A stretch of 64,000 bases of DNA from an uncultured Muribaculaceae bacterium (GTDB lineage Bacteria; Bacteroidota; Bacteroidia; Bacteroidales; Muribaculaceae): contig CAMWJS010000009.1 of the NCBI GenBank assembly GCA_947174635.1, forward strand, positions 1 to 64,000. The letters are read 5' to 3'. The position numbers and the translations under genes are program-made. Below, piece after piece: positions 40,282 through 49,155 of the stretch (within the stretch, counting starts at the first letter, position 1; each line of letters starts with the position of its first letter). The notes under the pieces are model-generated. The model ran no database searches and had not been told where the DNA came from. It worked only from the letters and a program-made list of their open reading frames with translations.

Positions 40282-41376
40282 ATGAAACGACTCACCCTCA
40301 TAGCAATACTGCTTGTCTCGACACTGGTGTCGATGAGCTTCTCCGCTGCGGCTTCGTCAACTCACGGCGACGGCGCGGAAGGGGAGGGCAAAATCGACCC
40401 TAAGGAGATAATTTTCGAGCACCTGGGCGACCGCTACGGCTGGGAAGTGCCTTTCTGCCATCACAAGTCGATACCGCTGCCCATAATAGTGTTCGGCAGC
40501 GACGGCCTGCACATATTCTCGTCGGAGCGTGTGGCGCACGGTCAGGAGTATGTCGACGGCGGCAAGACGTTCCGTCTGGCGGCTGAAGGTGATTTCAAGG
40601 GCAAGGTCGTTGAGATTGTCGACGGCAAGGAAGTGCGTCCTTTCGACATCTCGATAACCAAGAATGTCGCCGCCCTGATACTGACCGTCATTGTTGTCTG
40701 CGCGCTTCTTCTGCCGCTGAAGAGCTATTACAGGCGCAAGGGGTATAAGGCTCCCCGCCGCTGGCTCGGAGCTATCGAAGCGCTCACGGCATTCATCTAT
40801 GACGGTGTCATTAAGTCGACGCTCAAGGATAAGGCCTCAAAGTTCGCACCCTATCTGCTCACGGTGTTCTATTTCATATTCGTGATGAACCTCATGGGAC
40901 TGATGGTGGTGTTCCCCGGCGGAGCCAATCTTACCGGCAATATCGCCGTGACACTCGTGTTGGCGACACTTACATTTTTCGTGACCAATATCTTCGGCAC
41001 AAAGCATTACTGGAAAGATATATTCTGGCCCGATGTGCCCCTGTGGCTGAAGTTTCCGCTCCCGATTATGCCTATAATTGAGGTTTTCGGAATCTTCACC
41101 AAGCCTGCGGCGCTGACAGTGCGTCTGTTCGCCAATATGATGGGCGGTCACATGATAGTGATAGTGCTGACGCTTCTCATCTTCATTTTCGCGCAGATGG
41201 GTATGGCGGCTGCCGGCGGTACGGCGGTGGTTTCGTCGCTCTTCTCGATATTCATGTTGCTGATCGACGTTCTGGTCAGCTTCATCCAGGCCTACGTGTT
41301 CACGATGCTCTCGACTATATTTATATCGCTGGCTCAGGAAAATCCCCACAAGGAGCATGCCGGAGCCGCGCATTAA
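40282..41376 (+). CDS. atpB: ATP synthase F0 subunit a, with N-terminal extension
   Basis: Subunit a forms the proton half-channels against the c ring. The track start is a TTG at 40273; the ATG at 40282 is chosen because it follows the atpC stop and opens a signal-like helix (MKRLTLIAILLVSTLV). About 125 residues lie ahead of the first core membrane helix, including a likely extracytoplasmic domain. The core has the essential Arg in LTVRLFANMMGGH. An extended a subunit is usual in this phylum. The C-terminus is His-rich. Confidence 0.93.
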   Translation: MKRLTLIAILLVSTLVSMSFSAAASSTHGDGAEGEGKIDPKEIIFEHLGDRYGWEVPFCHHKSIPLPIIVFGSDGLHIFSSERVAHGQEYVDGGKTFRLAAEGDFKGKVVEIVDGKEVRPFDISITKNVAALILTVIVVCALLLPLKSYYRRKGYKAPRRWLGAIEALTAFIYDGVIKSTLKDKASKFAPYLLTVFYFIFVMNLMGLMVVFPGGANLTGNIAVTLVLATLTFFVTNIFGTKHYWKDIFWPDVPLWLKFPLPIMPIIEVFGIFTKPAALTVRLFANMMGGHMIVIVLTLLIFIFAQMGMAAAGGTAVVSSLFSIFMLLIDVLVSFIQAYVFTMLSTIFISLAQENPHKEHAGAAH

Positions 41377-41391
41377 CTGGATCGGAGAACT

Positions 41392-41423
41392 CCGAGTACT
41401 CCGAGGACTCAGAGCACTCCGAA
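41392..41423. repeat. 9-bp period degenerate tandem array, copy 5
   Basis: Units are tcggagaac, tccgagtac, tccgaggac, tcagagcac and tccgaa-like. It lies 15 nt after the atpB stop, inside the operon, between atpB and atpE. Confidence 0.75.
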
Positions 41424-41452
41424 TCAGAAACAAAAACTGAAACAGAAACTAA

Positions 41453-41725
<273 letters not shown>

Positions 41726-41780
41726 ACAGTAGCCCACCAACTACGTTTAATCGTCAACTAACCTATTCCCTTTTTCAACA

Positions 41781-42278
41781 ATGGAACTATTCACCCCTGA
41801 CTTCGGTCTGATATTTTGGATGTTTCTCAGCTTCGCCGTGCTCTTTTTCATCCTGTGGAAATTTGCGTGGCCGGCTATCACCAAAATGATTGACCAGCGA
41901 GCCGAGTTAATCGACAAGGGTGTGGAATATGCTCAGCAAGCCAAGCAGGACCTCGACCACGCGCAGGCAAAGGCCGAAGAAGTAATGCAGGAGGCACGCC
42001 GTCAGCAGGCCGATATACTTCGCGACGCAGACCGCGTAAAGACTCAGATTATCGAGGAAGCCCGTGGCGAGGCCCGTCAGGCAGCCGCCAAGGAGCTCGA
42101 CCAGGCAAAACTGCAGATTGAGCAGGCCCGCAAAGAGGCTGAGCAGAATATTCGCGACGAGGTGAGCGCATTCGCATTGAACATCGCACAGAAAGTGGTG
42201 CGCAACCAGATGGGCGACACCAAGGCGCAGACACAGCTTGTCGACAGTTTGCTCGACGAAATAGAGAAGAAAAACTGA
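41781..42278 (+). CDS. atpF: ATP synthase F0 subunit b
   Basis: Subunit b is the peripheral stalk anchored by one N-terminal membrane helix (about 8-27, FGLIFWMFLSFAVLFFILW). The remaining residues form a long charged coiled coil rich in Ala, Gln, Glu and Lys (for example QAKQDLDHAQAKAEEVMQEA). The 165-residue length is normal. It is 10 nt before atpH. Confidence 0.95.
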   Translation: MELFTPDFGLIFWMFLSFAVLFFILWKFAWPAITKMIDQRAELIDKGVEYAQQAKQDLDHAQAKAEEVMQEARRQQADILRDADRVKTQIIEEARGEARQAAAKELDQAKLQIEQARKEAEQNIRDEVSAFALNIAQKVVRNQMGDTKAQTQLVDSLLDEIEKKN

Positions 42279-42287
42279 TAAAGCGAT

Positions 42288-42833
42288 ATGAACGACGGTC
42301 TTATACCACGACGATATGCCAAGGCACTGCTTAAGTTCGCCGCCGAGAGGGGGCAGGACAAGCGTGTCTATGAGCTGATGCAGGCCCTCTGCGACAGTTT
42401 TGCCGCGCAGCCTGCATTGGGCAAGGCGGTGACAAACCCATTTGTCGGCGAGGCCGACAAGACGAAGCTGCTGATGACAGCGGCGGGCGCTACCGACAAG
42501 GATACTGTCTTCGCCGACTTCATCAAATTGCTGATAGCCAACAACCGCATCGGCATGATGCGCCCTATGGCCATGGCCTATCTCGGGATGTACCGCAGGG
42601 CCAACAACATCTATCTTGTAGAGATAACATCGGCGGCTCCGCTCGCCGACAAGGAGATGAATCGGCTCAAGGCTCTGATTGAAAGCCATGTGGACGGTGC
42701 GACTGTGGAGTATGAGACTGCTGTCGACCCCGAGCTTATCGGCGGTTTCGTGGTAAAGATTGACTCCGAGCGTCTTGACGCTTCAATCAAGAATGAATTG
42801 AAACAATTGCGTTTGAAACTTTTAAGCAAGTAA
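42288..42833 (+). CDS. atpH: ATP synthase F1 subunit delta
   Basis: Delta ties the peripheral stalk to the top of F1. The 181-residue product has the N-terminal six-helix domain (starting IPRRYAKALLKFA) and the C-terminal signature LIGGFVVKIDSERLDASIKNELKQL (short motif GGFVVKID). It lies between atpF and atpA with short gaps on both sides. Confidence 0.94.
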   Translation: MNDGLIPRRYAKALLKFAAERGQDKRVYELMQALCDSFAAQPALGKAVTNPFVGEADKTKLLMTAAGATDKDTVFADFIKLLIANNRIGMMRPMAMAYLGMYRRANNIYLVEITSAAPLADKEMNRLKALIESHVDGATVEYETAVDPELIGGFVVKIDSERLDASIKNELKQLRLKLLSK

Positions 42834-42839
42834 ACAATA

Positions 42840-44414
42840 ATGATTAACCCCAGCGAGATATCGGAAGTATTAAAACAACAGCTCGAGAGCGTTAACTCCA
42901 AGGTAGCGTTTGAAGAGGTAGGCTCGGTGCTTGAAGTAGGCGACGGCGTAGCACACGTATATGGTCTTGACAATGTGTGCGCCAACGAGCTCGTTGAGTT
43001 TGAGAACGGCGTCAAGGGCGTGGCACTCAACCTTGAGGAGAGCAACGTCGGCGTCATCCTGCTCAACGATGTCAACAAAGTGACCGAAAACATGACCGTG
43101 CGCCGCACCGGAGAAATCGCCTCCATACCTGTGGGCGAAGGTGTCTTCGGCCGCGTAATCAACGTATTGGGCGAGCCTGTCGACGGTCGCGGACCCATCG
43201 AGGGCGAGCGATTGCTGATGCCTCTGGAGCGCAAGGCTCCGGGTGTTATCTTCCGTCAGCCCGTTAATCAGCCGTTGCAGACAGGTATCAAGGCCGTCGA
43301 CGCCATGGTGCCCATCGGCCGCGGACAGCGCGAGCTTATCATCGGCGACCGCCAGATAGGCAAGACTGCAATCGCAATCGACACAATCATCAACCAGCGC
43401 AAGAACTTCGAGGCCGGCAAGCCCGTCTACTGTATATACGTGGCCATCGGCCAGAAAGCGTCGTCAATCGCCGCTACCGTGGAGACCCTCCGTCAGCACG
43501 GCGCCCTTGACTACACTGTAGTCGTTTCGGCTTCGGCTTCCGACTCGGCCGCGATGCGCTACTATTCGCCTTTCGCAGGCGTGGCCATCGGCGAGTATAT
43601 CCGCGATACGGGCCGCGACGCGCTCATCGTCTACGATGACCTGTCGAAACAGGCTGTCGCATACCGCGAGATTTCTCTTATCCTCAAGCGTCCTTCGGGT
43701 CGCGAGGCATATCCGGGCGATATCTTCTACCTGCACTCGCGTCTGTTGGAGCGTGCGGCCAAGATTATCGACAACCAGAAGGTAGCTTCGATGATGAACG
43801 ACCTCCCCGCGGTGCTCAAGCCCATCGTCAAAGGCGGCGGCTCGCTCACCGCACTCCCTATCATTGAGACCCAGGCCGGCGACGTGTCGGCATATATCCC
43901 CACCAACGTTATCTCCATCACCGACGGACAGATATACCTGGAGACCGCACTGTTCAACCGCGGTATCCGTCCCGCCATCAACGTGGGTATCTCCGTGTCG
44001 CGTGTGGGCGGTAACGCACAGATCAAGTCGATGAAGAAAGTGGCCGGTACGCTGAAAATCGACCAGGCCCAGTTCCGCGAGCTCGAGGCATTCACCAAGT
44101 TCGGCGGCGACATCGACCCCGTCACCGCGCGTGTCATCGACCGCGGCCGCAAGAACGAGCGCCTGCTCATCCAGCCCCAGTATCAGCCCTGGGCGGTTGA
44201 AGACCAGGTTGCAGTGATATTCTGCGGTGTGAACGGATTGCTCGGCAATGTTCCCATCGAGAAAGTGGACGAGTTTGAGAACGCTCTTCTGCAGCTTCTC
44301 CACGCCAAGTACAAGGAGGAAATCATTGTGCCGATAGCGCAAGGCAAGCTCACCGACGAGGTTTCGGACAAACTCAAGGCTGTGGCTGCCGAAGTGGCTT
44401 CACGCTACAACTGA
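42840..44414 (+). CDS. atpA: ATP synthase F1 subunit alpha
   Basis: Alpha carries the non-catalytic nucleotide sites and the arginine finger. The 524-residue product has the P-loop GDRQIGKT (169-176, with Ile where Thr is common, which leaves the GxxxxGKT motif intact) and the conserved [18 protein letters not shown] segment. It lies 6 nt after atpH. A gap of 120 nt with a hairpin separates it from atpG. Confidence 0.98.
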   Translation: MINPSEISEVLKQQLESVNSKVAFEEVGSVLEVGDGVAHVYGLDNVCANELVEFENGVKGVALNLEESNVGVILLNDVNKVTENMTVRRTGEIASIPVGEGVFGRVINVLGEPVDGRGPIEGERLLMPLERKAPGVIFRQPVNQPLQTGIKAVDAMVPIGRGQRELIIGDRQIGKTAIAIDTIINQRKNFEAGKPVYCIYVAIGQKASSIAATVETLRQHGALDYTVVVSASASDSAAMRYYSPFAGVAIGEYIRDTGRDALIVYDDLSKQAVAYREISLILKRPSGREAYPGDIFYLHSRLLERAAKIIDNQKVASMMNDLPAVLKPIVKGGGSLTALPIIETQAGDVSAYIPTNVISITDGQIYLETALFNRGIRPAINVGISVSRVGGNAQIKSMKKVAGTLKIDQAQFRELEAFTKFGGDIDPVTARVIDRGRKNERLLIQPQYQPWAVEDQVAVIFCGVNGLLGNVPIEKVDEFENALLQLLHAKYKEEIIVPIAQGKLTDEVSDKLKAVAAEVASRYN

Positions 44415-44425
44415 TAACTTTATAG

Positions 44426-44460
44426 TCCGGAGTTTCTCCGTGCATTCGGAGAACTCCGGA
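44426..44460 (+). repeat. Hairpin between atpA and atpG
   Basis: tccggagtt-t-ctccg and cggag-aactccgga form a stem with one bulged T around tgcatt. It may adjust the alpha:gamma ratio by mRNA processing. The right arm (tcggagaactccgga) resembles two units of the 41392 tandem array. Confidence 0.5.
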
Positions 44461-44534
44461 AATTATGACCTCTCGCTCCGCATCCCTCTCTCTGCAGCAA
44501 AATATTATAACCCCAATCATCGCGATATCCGACA

Positions 44535-45416
44535 ATGGCAACATTAAGAGAATTAAAAGGACGAATAGGCTCTGTGGCATCATCCGAGAAAATCACCGGA
44601 GTGATGCGTATGACCTCGTCGGCCAAAATGCACAAGGCTGAGCAGATGCTCAAACAGTTGGTGCCGTTCCGCAGTCAGGTTGAAACCATAATAGGCAATC
44701 TGCTGTCGGCCGACACTGCTTTCTCGTCGCCGTTGCTCGACGAGCGCGAGGTCAGAAACGCCACCGTAGTGGTGTGGGGCTCGGACGACGGCCTCTGCGG
44801 TGCCTACAATGTCAACATCTACAAGCAGCTTGTGGCATTGCTGGGCAAGATGCGCGGAGAGCTCGGCGACGATGCTCAGATACGAGTGATGCCTGTAGGC
44901 GCAAAAATAGCCAAGGCCGCCCGCAAACTGAAATTGCCCCGTGTCACGGTCGAAGAGCCCGAAGGTGTCAGCGCCAAGAGCGATGACACTGTGGTGAAGG
45001 AATTCACCCGCGGCCTTGTCGACAAGTTCATCGCCGGCGAAACCGACCGTGTGGAGTTGCTCTACATGAACTTCAAGAGCGTGTCGCGCCAGCGTCCGCG
45101 TGTCGACACACTGATGCCTGTCACCCCCTCGGCTCTCGGGGCAGGTGAGGAGGCTAAGAGCGCCCGCCCCTATATCTTCGAACCTGATGCAAACACCATC
45201 TTCAACCGGGTGCTCCCGCTGTTTATCCTCTCGGTGATGCAGGAAGTGTTCTGCGAGAACCGGGCTTCGGAGCAGGCTGCGCGTGTGATGGCTATGCAGA
45301 GCGCCAACGACAATGCCAAGAAGCTGCTCGACCAGTTGCGTCTGGAATACAACAAGCTGCGTCAGCAGAGCATCACTACCGAACTTCTCGACATCGTCGG
45401 GGGCCAGGTGAGATAG
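44535..45416 (+). CDS. atpG: ATP synthase F1 subunit gamma
   Basis: Gamma is the central rotating shaft. The 293-residue product starts with the helix MATLRELKGRIGSVASSEKITGVMRM-type (short motif RIGSVASSEKIT) and ends with the matching C-terminal helix (AMQSANDNAKKLLDQLRLEYNK, motif MQSANDNAKKL). It is the last atp gene, and nuoI follows 64 nt later. Confidence 0.95.
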   Translation: MATLRELKGRIGSVASSEKITGVMRMTSSAKMHKAEQMLKQLVPFRSQVETIIGNLLSADTAFSSPLLDEREVRNATVVVWGSDDGLCGAYNVNIYKQLVALLGKMRGELGDDAQIRVMPVGAKIAKAARKLKLPRVTVEEPEGVSAKSDDTVVKEFTRGLVDKFIAGETDRVELLYMNFKSVSRQRPRVDTLMPVTPSALGAGEEAKSARPYIFEPDANTIFNRVLPLFILSVMQEVFCENRASEQAARVMAMQSANDNAKKLLDQLRLEYNKLRQQSITTELLDIVGGQVR

Positions 45417-45480
45417 CGCGAGGCAATCATAAATGAGAAAATAATATAAACAACATATCTAAAACGTAAGATAGAAACTT

Positions 45481-46242
45481 ATGGGTAGTGTAAAAGATTA
45501 TTTTTCAGGCTTAGGCTCCGGATTCTTGAGTCTCCTCAAAGGTATGCAGGTGACCGGCAAGGAATTCGTGACTCCTAAGATTACGGAAAAATATCCCGAA
45601 AATCGAGAGACTCATCACATACCGCAGCGTTTCAGAGCTTGTCTGGAGCTGAAATATGACGATGAAGGAAACCACAAATGTATCGCCTGCGGCACTTGCG
45701 AGCGCAACTGTCCGAACGGCACTATCAACGTCCTGACCAAGATGGTTGACAAGTGGGACGGCACCAAGAAAAAGAAACTCGACAAATATATCTACGACTT
45801 GGGCAGCTGTACGTTCTGTCAGCTCTGCGTAGTGTCATGTCCGACCGACGCGCTGGAATTTTCCAACGACTTCGAGCAGGCAGTGTTCACCCGCAGCAAG
45901 CTTGTCAAGCAGCTCAACTATCTGCCCGAGAAGCCCGAGCCCGAACCCACCGAGGAGGAGAAGGCCAAAATCCTTGCCGAGAAGAAAGCCAAGATAGAGG
46001 CAGCCAAAGCCGCTGCTGCCGCCAAGAAAGCAGCAGGCGCAGGCGCTCCGGCAGCTCCGGCGTCGCTCATCGACGAGAACGACCCCAAGGTGAAGGCCGC
46101 GCTTGCCAAGTGTGCCGGCGACCCCGAGAAGGAAGCCAAAGTGCGCGAGGCTCTCGAGAAGGCAGCCCGTCTGAAAGCCGAGAAAGCTGCAGCGGCACCG
46201 AGCGCTCCGAATGCAAACAATGAAAATAAAAAACAAAACTAA
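45481..46242 (+). CDS. nuoI: NADH-quinone oxidoreductase subunit I with long C-terminal tail
   Basis: NuoI holds two [4Fe-4S] clusters with ligands in CIACGTCERNCPNG (N6a) and CTFCQLCVVSCPTDAL (N6b). The core ends near residue 155. About 100 further residues form a Lys/Ala/Glu-rich, probably helical tail (for example EEEKAKILAEKKAKIEAAK) with a second stretch near the end. Usual NuoI proteins are 150-180 residues, so the tail is an addition. It resumes the nuo series after atpG. Confidence 0.95.
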   Translation: MGSVKDYFSGLGSGFLSLLKGMQVTGKEFVTPKITEKYPENRETHHIPQRFRACLELKYDDEGNHKCIACGTCERNCPNGTINVLTKMVDKWDGTKKKKLDKYIYDLGSCTFCQLCVVSCPTDALEFSNDFEQAVFTRSKLVKQLNYLPEKPEPEPTEEEKAKILAEKKAKIEAAKAAAAAKKAAGAGAPAAPASLIDENDPKVKAALAKCAGDPEKEAKVREALEKAARLKAEKAAAAPSAPNANNENKKQN

Positions 46243-46245
46243 AAT

Positions 46246-46767
46246 ATGGAATCAGTAGGAAGTATCATTGCTTATGTCGTAGTCGCGCTGGCGATTATGA
46301 TATTCTCGGTACTGGCTGTGACGACACGCAAGATTTTGCGCTCGGCGACATTTCTGCTGTTTGCCCTCTTTGCCACCGCAGCCGTCTATTTCATGCTCGG
46401 CTACCAGTTCCTGGGCGGTGTGCAGATTGCAGTTTATGCCGGGGGTATAGTGGTGTTGTTCGTGTTCTCGATTTTGCTGACAAGCCATCCGGGCGACAAC
46501 AGTAGCAAGCTTGAGTCAAAGAAAAAGACCGTAGGTCTTATCGGAGCCGTAGCGATGTTTGCGGTGTGCGCATGGTCGCTCATCAGCCGTTGCTCTGTCA
46601 TCAAAAATCTGCCTGACCTTGGAGAGACTCAGCTGCCGACAATGAAACAGATCGGCGCCGACCTTATGAGCTCGGGCGACCACGGTTATCTGTTGCCTTT
46701 CGAGGCTATCAGTGTGTTATTGCTCGCATGTATAATCGGTGGCATAGTTGTGGCACGTAAAAAATAA
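46246..46767 (+). CDS. nuoJ: NADH-quinone oxidoreductase subunit J
   Basis: This membrane-arm subunit contains the flexible helix of ND6. The 173-residue product has five helices, with the conserved GYQFLGGVQIAVYAGGIVVLFVF segment (short motif VQIAVYAGGIVVLF) in helix 3. It starts 3 nt after nuoI and stops 2 nt before nuoK. Confidence 0.93.
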   Translation: MESVGSIIAYVVVALAIMIFSVLAVTTRKILRSATFLLFALFATAAVYFMLGYQFLGGVQIAVYAGGIVVLFVFSILLTSHPGDNSSKLESKKKTVGLIGAVAMFAVCAWSLISRCSVIKNLPDLGETQLPTMKQIGADLMSSGDHGYLLPFEAISVLLLACIIGGIVVARKK

Positions 46768-46769
46768 AT

Positions 46770-47105
46770 ATGGATATGGATTTCTTGAATAATTTTCAGC
46801 TGAACTCACTGATGTTCCTGATACCCAGCCTGTTTATGTTTTGCTGTGGTGTTTACGGGTTTCTGACCCGCCGCAACATGATTGCGATGCTGATATCTTT
46901 GGAGCTTATGCTCAATGCAGTGGACATGAACTTTGTGGTGTTCAACCGCTTCCTTTGCCCCGCGCAGATGGACGGTATGTTCTTCACGCTTTTCGCCATC
47001 GCGATAGCCGCAGCTGAGACTGCCGTAGCGATAGCGATCATCATCAATGCCTACCGCATTGCTAAAGATATCGATGTCAAAGATTTAACCAAAATGAAAT
47101 TTTAA
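46770..47105 (+). CDS. nuoK: NADH-quinone oxidoreductase subunit K
   Basis: The 111-residue membrane subunit has three helices with the two conserved acidic residues in SLELMLNAVDMNF and AAAETAVAIAI. A second in-frame ATG at 46776 is also possible as start. It lies 2 nt after nuoJ and 6 nt before nuoL. Confidence 0.93.
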   Translation: MDMDFLNNFQLNSLMFLIPSLFMFCCGVYGFLTRRNMIAMLISLELMLNAVDMNFVVFNRFLCPAQMDGMFFTLFAIAIAAAETAVAIAIIINAYRIAKDIDVKDLTKMKF

Positions 47106-47111
47106 AGACTC

Positions 47112-49118
47112 ATGGAAGCAACATTACCGCTTTTGATTTTGGTTCTGCCATTGCTGATGTTCCTCTTCCTGGGGCTTTTCGGCAAGTTTATGAGCCACAA
47201 GTGGGCAGGCATCATCGGCACCGCCGGTATGGGTGTGACGATGATACTGGCTTACTACACTGCTTATCTTTATTTCTTCTCAGGCAATTTTGTCGAGGAC
47301 GGCACCCGCGTGCAGTACATCGTGTTCAATCAGGACTGGCTGTCACTGTGGGGCAATCTCGTAATCAAACTGGGATTTTTGTTAGACCCGATTTCGGCGC
47401 TGATGCTTGTGGTGATTACCACCATCTCGTTCATGGTGCATCTCTACAGCAACGGCTACATGCGCGACCATCACGGCGTGTGGGAGACAGGTTTCCAGCG
47501 TTTCTACGCGTTCCTGTCGCTCTTCAGCTTCTCGATGCTCGGTCTTGTAGTGGCCACCAACATCTTCCAGATGTACATCTTCTGGGAGCTCGTGGGCGCA
47601 TCGTCCTACCTGCTGATCGGTTTCTACTATACCAAGCCGTCGGCCGTGTCGGCATCGAAGAAGGCGTTTATCGTCACCCGCTTCGCCGACCTCGGCTTCC
47701 TTATCGGTATTCTCATACTGTCGTTCACTACCGGAACGTTTGACTTCATGTCGCTCACCTCGACACCTCTGGCTGGTGTTGAAAACACTTACATCGTAGA
47801 CGCAGCGACAGCAACAACCGCTCTCGAGACAGGCGCAGGACAGATGTTCCTCGGCGGCTCGCTCATGACATGGGCTCTGGTGCTCATCTTCATGGGAGGT
47901 ATGGGTAAGTCGGCGATGATGCCGCTCCATATCTGGCTCCCCGACGCTATGGAAGGCCCGACCCCCGTGTCGGCCCTCATCCACGCCGCAACCATGGTCG
48001 TGGCCGGTGTATATCTCGTGGCCCGTCTGTTCCCGCTCTTCATGATCAATGACGATTTGGGCGGCGCAGCGCTCGACATCGTTACCGTGGTCGGCGCACT
48101 GACAGCATTTTATGCAGCGGTCGTTGCCTGCACGCAGCTCGACATCAAGCGCGTGCTCGCGTTCTCGACCATATCGCAGATTGCGTTCATGATGGTGTCG
48201 CTCGGCGTATCGCGCCCCGAGGTACATGACAACCTCGGCTACATGGCGTCGATGTTCCATCTGTTCACCCACGCTATGTTCAAGGCGCTCCTCTTCCTCG
48301 GAGCCGGCGCTCTTATCCATGCTGTAGGCTCGAACGACTACACCGCGATGCACGGTCTGCGCAAGCGCATGCCCATCACCCACATCACGTTCCTTGTGGG
48401 CTGTCTCGCCATCGCCGGTATCATACCGTTCTCGGGCTTCTTCTCGAAGGACGAAATCCTTACCGCATGCTTCGGCAACTCAATCATCGCTTACGTATGG
48501 ATGTCGATGGTGGCCGGTCTGACAGCGTTCTATATGTTCCGTCTCTACTACCTCATCTTCTGGTGGAAAGAGCACAAAGTGCATGAAGGACACCATGCTC
48601 CCAAGGACCAGCCCTGGACCATGACCCTTCCCCTGGTAATCCTTGCCATCGTCGCCACATTCGCAGGCTTCGTGCCCTTCGGCGACCTGGTGACATGGAA
48701 CGGCCATCCGCACCACGGCGGCATCAACTGGATGATAGCATCGATAAGCCTCTGCGTGGCATTGCTCGCAATCGGCCTCGCCACAATCATGTACCGCAAG
48801 GAGAACCCGCTTCCCGAGCGCATGCGTCACCTCTTCCCCAATCTGTGGACATGGGCACGCAACCGTTTCTACTTCGACGAGCTCTACATGTTTATCACCC
48901 ACAAGATTATCTTCAACAGCATCTGTAAGCCGATAGCATGGTTTGACCGCCACGTCATCGACGGCACGATGGACGCGTTCGCCTCTGTCACCAACAAGGC
49001 ATCGTACGCAATCCGCGGCCTGCAGTCGGGCAACGTACAGAGCTATGTATGGGTTTACCTCATCGGAGCCATCGTGCTTGGTGGAGGAACAGTGGCTGTA
49101 ATCTTCCTATTCTTCTAA
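47112..49118 (+). CDS. nuoL: NADH-quinone oxidoreductase subunit L
   Basis: NuoL is the distal antiporter-like proton pump with the long lateral helix. The 668-residue product has the motifs FWELVGASSYLLIGFYY (with the key Glu) and GGMGKSAMMPLHIWLPDAMEGPTPVSALIHAATMV (short motif LHIWLPDAMEGPTPVSALIH), holding the central Lys. The C-terminal ~100 residues form the lateral helix and last segment. It lies 6 nt after nuoK. Confidence 0.97.
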   Translation: MEATLPLLILVLPLLMFLFLGLFGKFMSHKWAGIIGTAGMGVTMILAYYTAYLYFFSGNFVEDGTRVQYIVFNQDWLSLWGNLVIKLGFLLDPISALMLVVITTISFMVHLYSNGYMRDHHGVWETGFQRFYAFLSLFSFSMLGLVVATNIFQMYIFWELVGASSYLLIGFYYTKPSAVSASKKAFIVTRFADLGFLIGILILSFTTGTFDFMSLTSTPLAGVENTYIVDAATATTALETGAGQMFLGGSLMTWALVLIFMGGMGKSAMMPLHIWLPDAMEGPTPVSALIHAATMVVAGVYLVARLFPLFMINDDLGGAALDIVTVVGALTAFYAAVVACTQLDIKRVLAFSTISQIAFMMVSLGVSRPEVHDNLGYMASMFHLFTHAMFKALLFLGAGALIHAVGSNDYTAMHGLRKRMPITHITFLVGCLAIAGIIPFSGFFSKDEILTACFGNSIIAYVWMSMVAGLTAFYMFRLYYLIFWWKEHKVHEGHHAPKDQPWTMTLPLVILAIVATFAGFVPFGDLVTWNGHPHHGGINWMIASISLCVALLAIGLATIMYRKENPLPERMRHLFPNLWTWARNRFYFDELYMFITHKIIFNSICKPIAWFDRHVIDGTMDAFASVTNKASYAIRGLQSGNVQSYVWVYLIGAIVLGGGTVAVIFLFF

Positions 49119-49155
49119 CCGACACAGAGCGCTAACAGTTTCAAATATAGTAATT

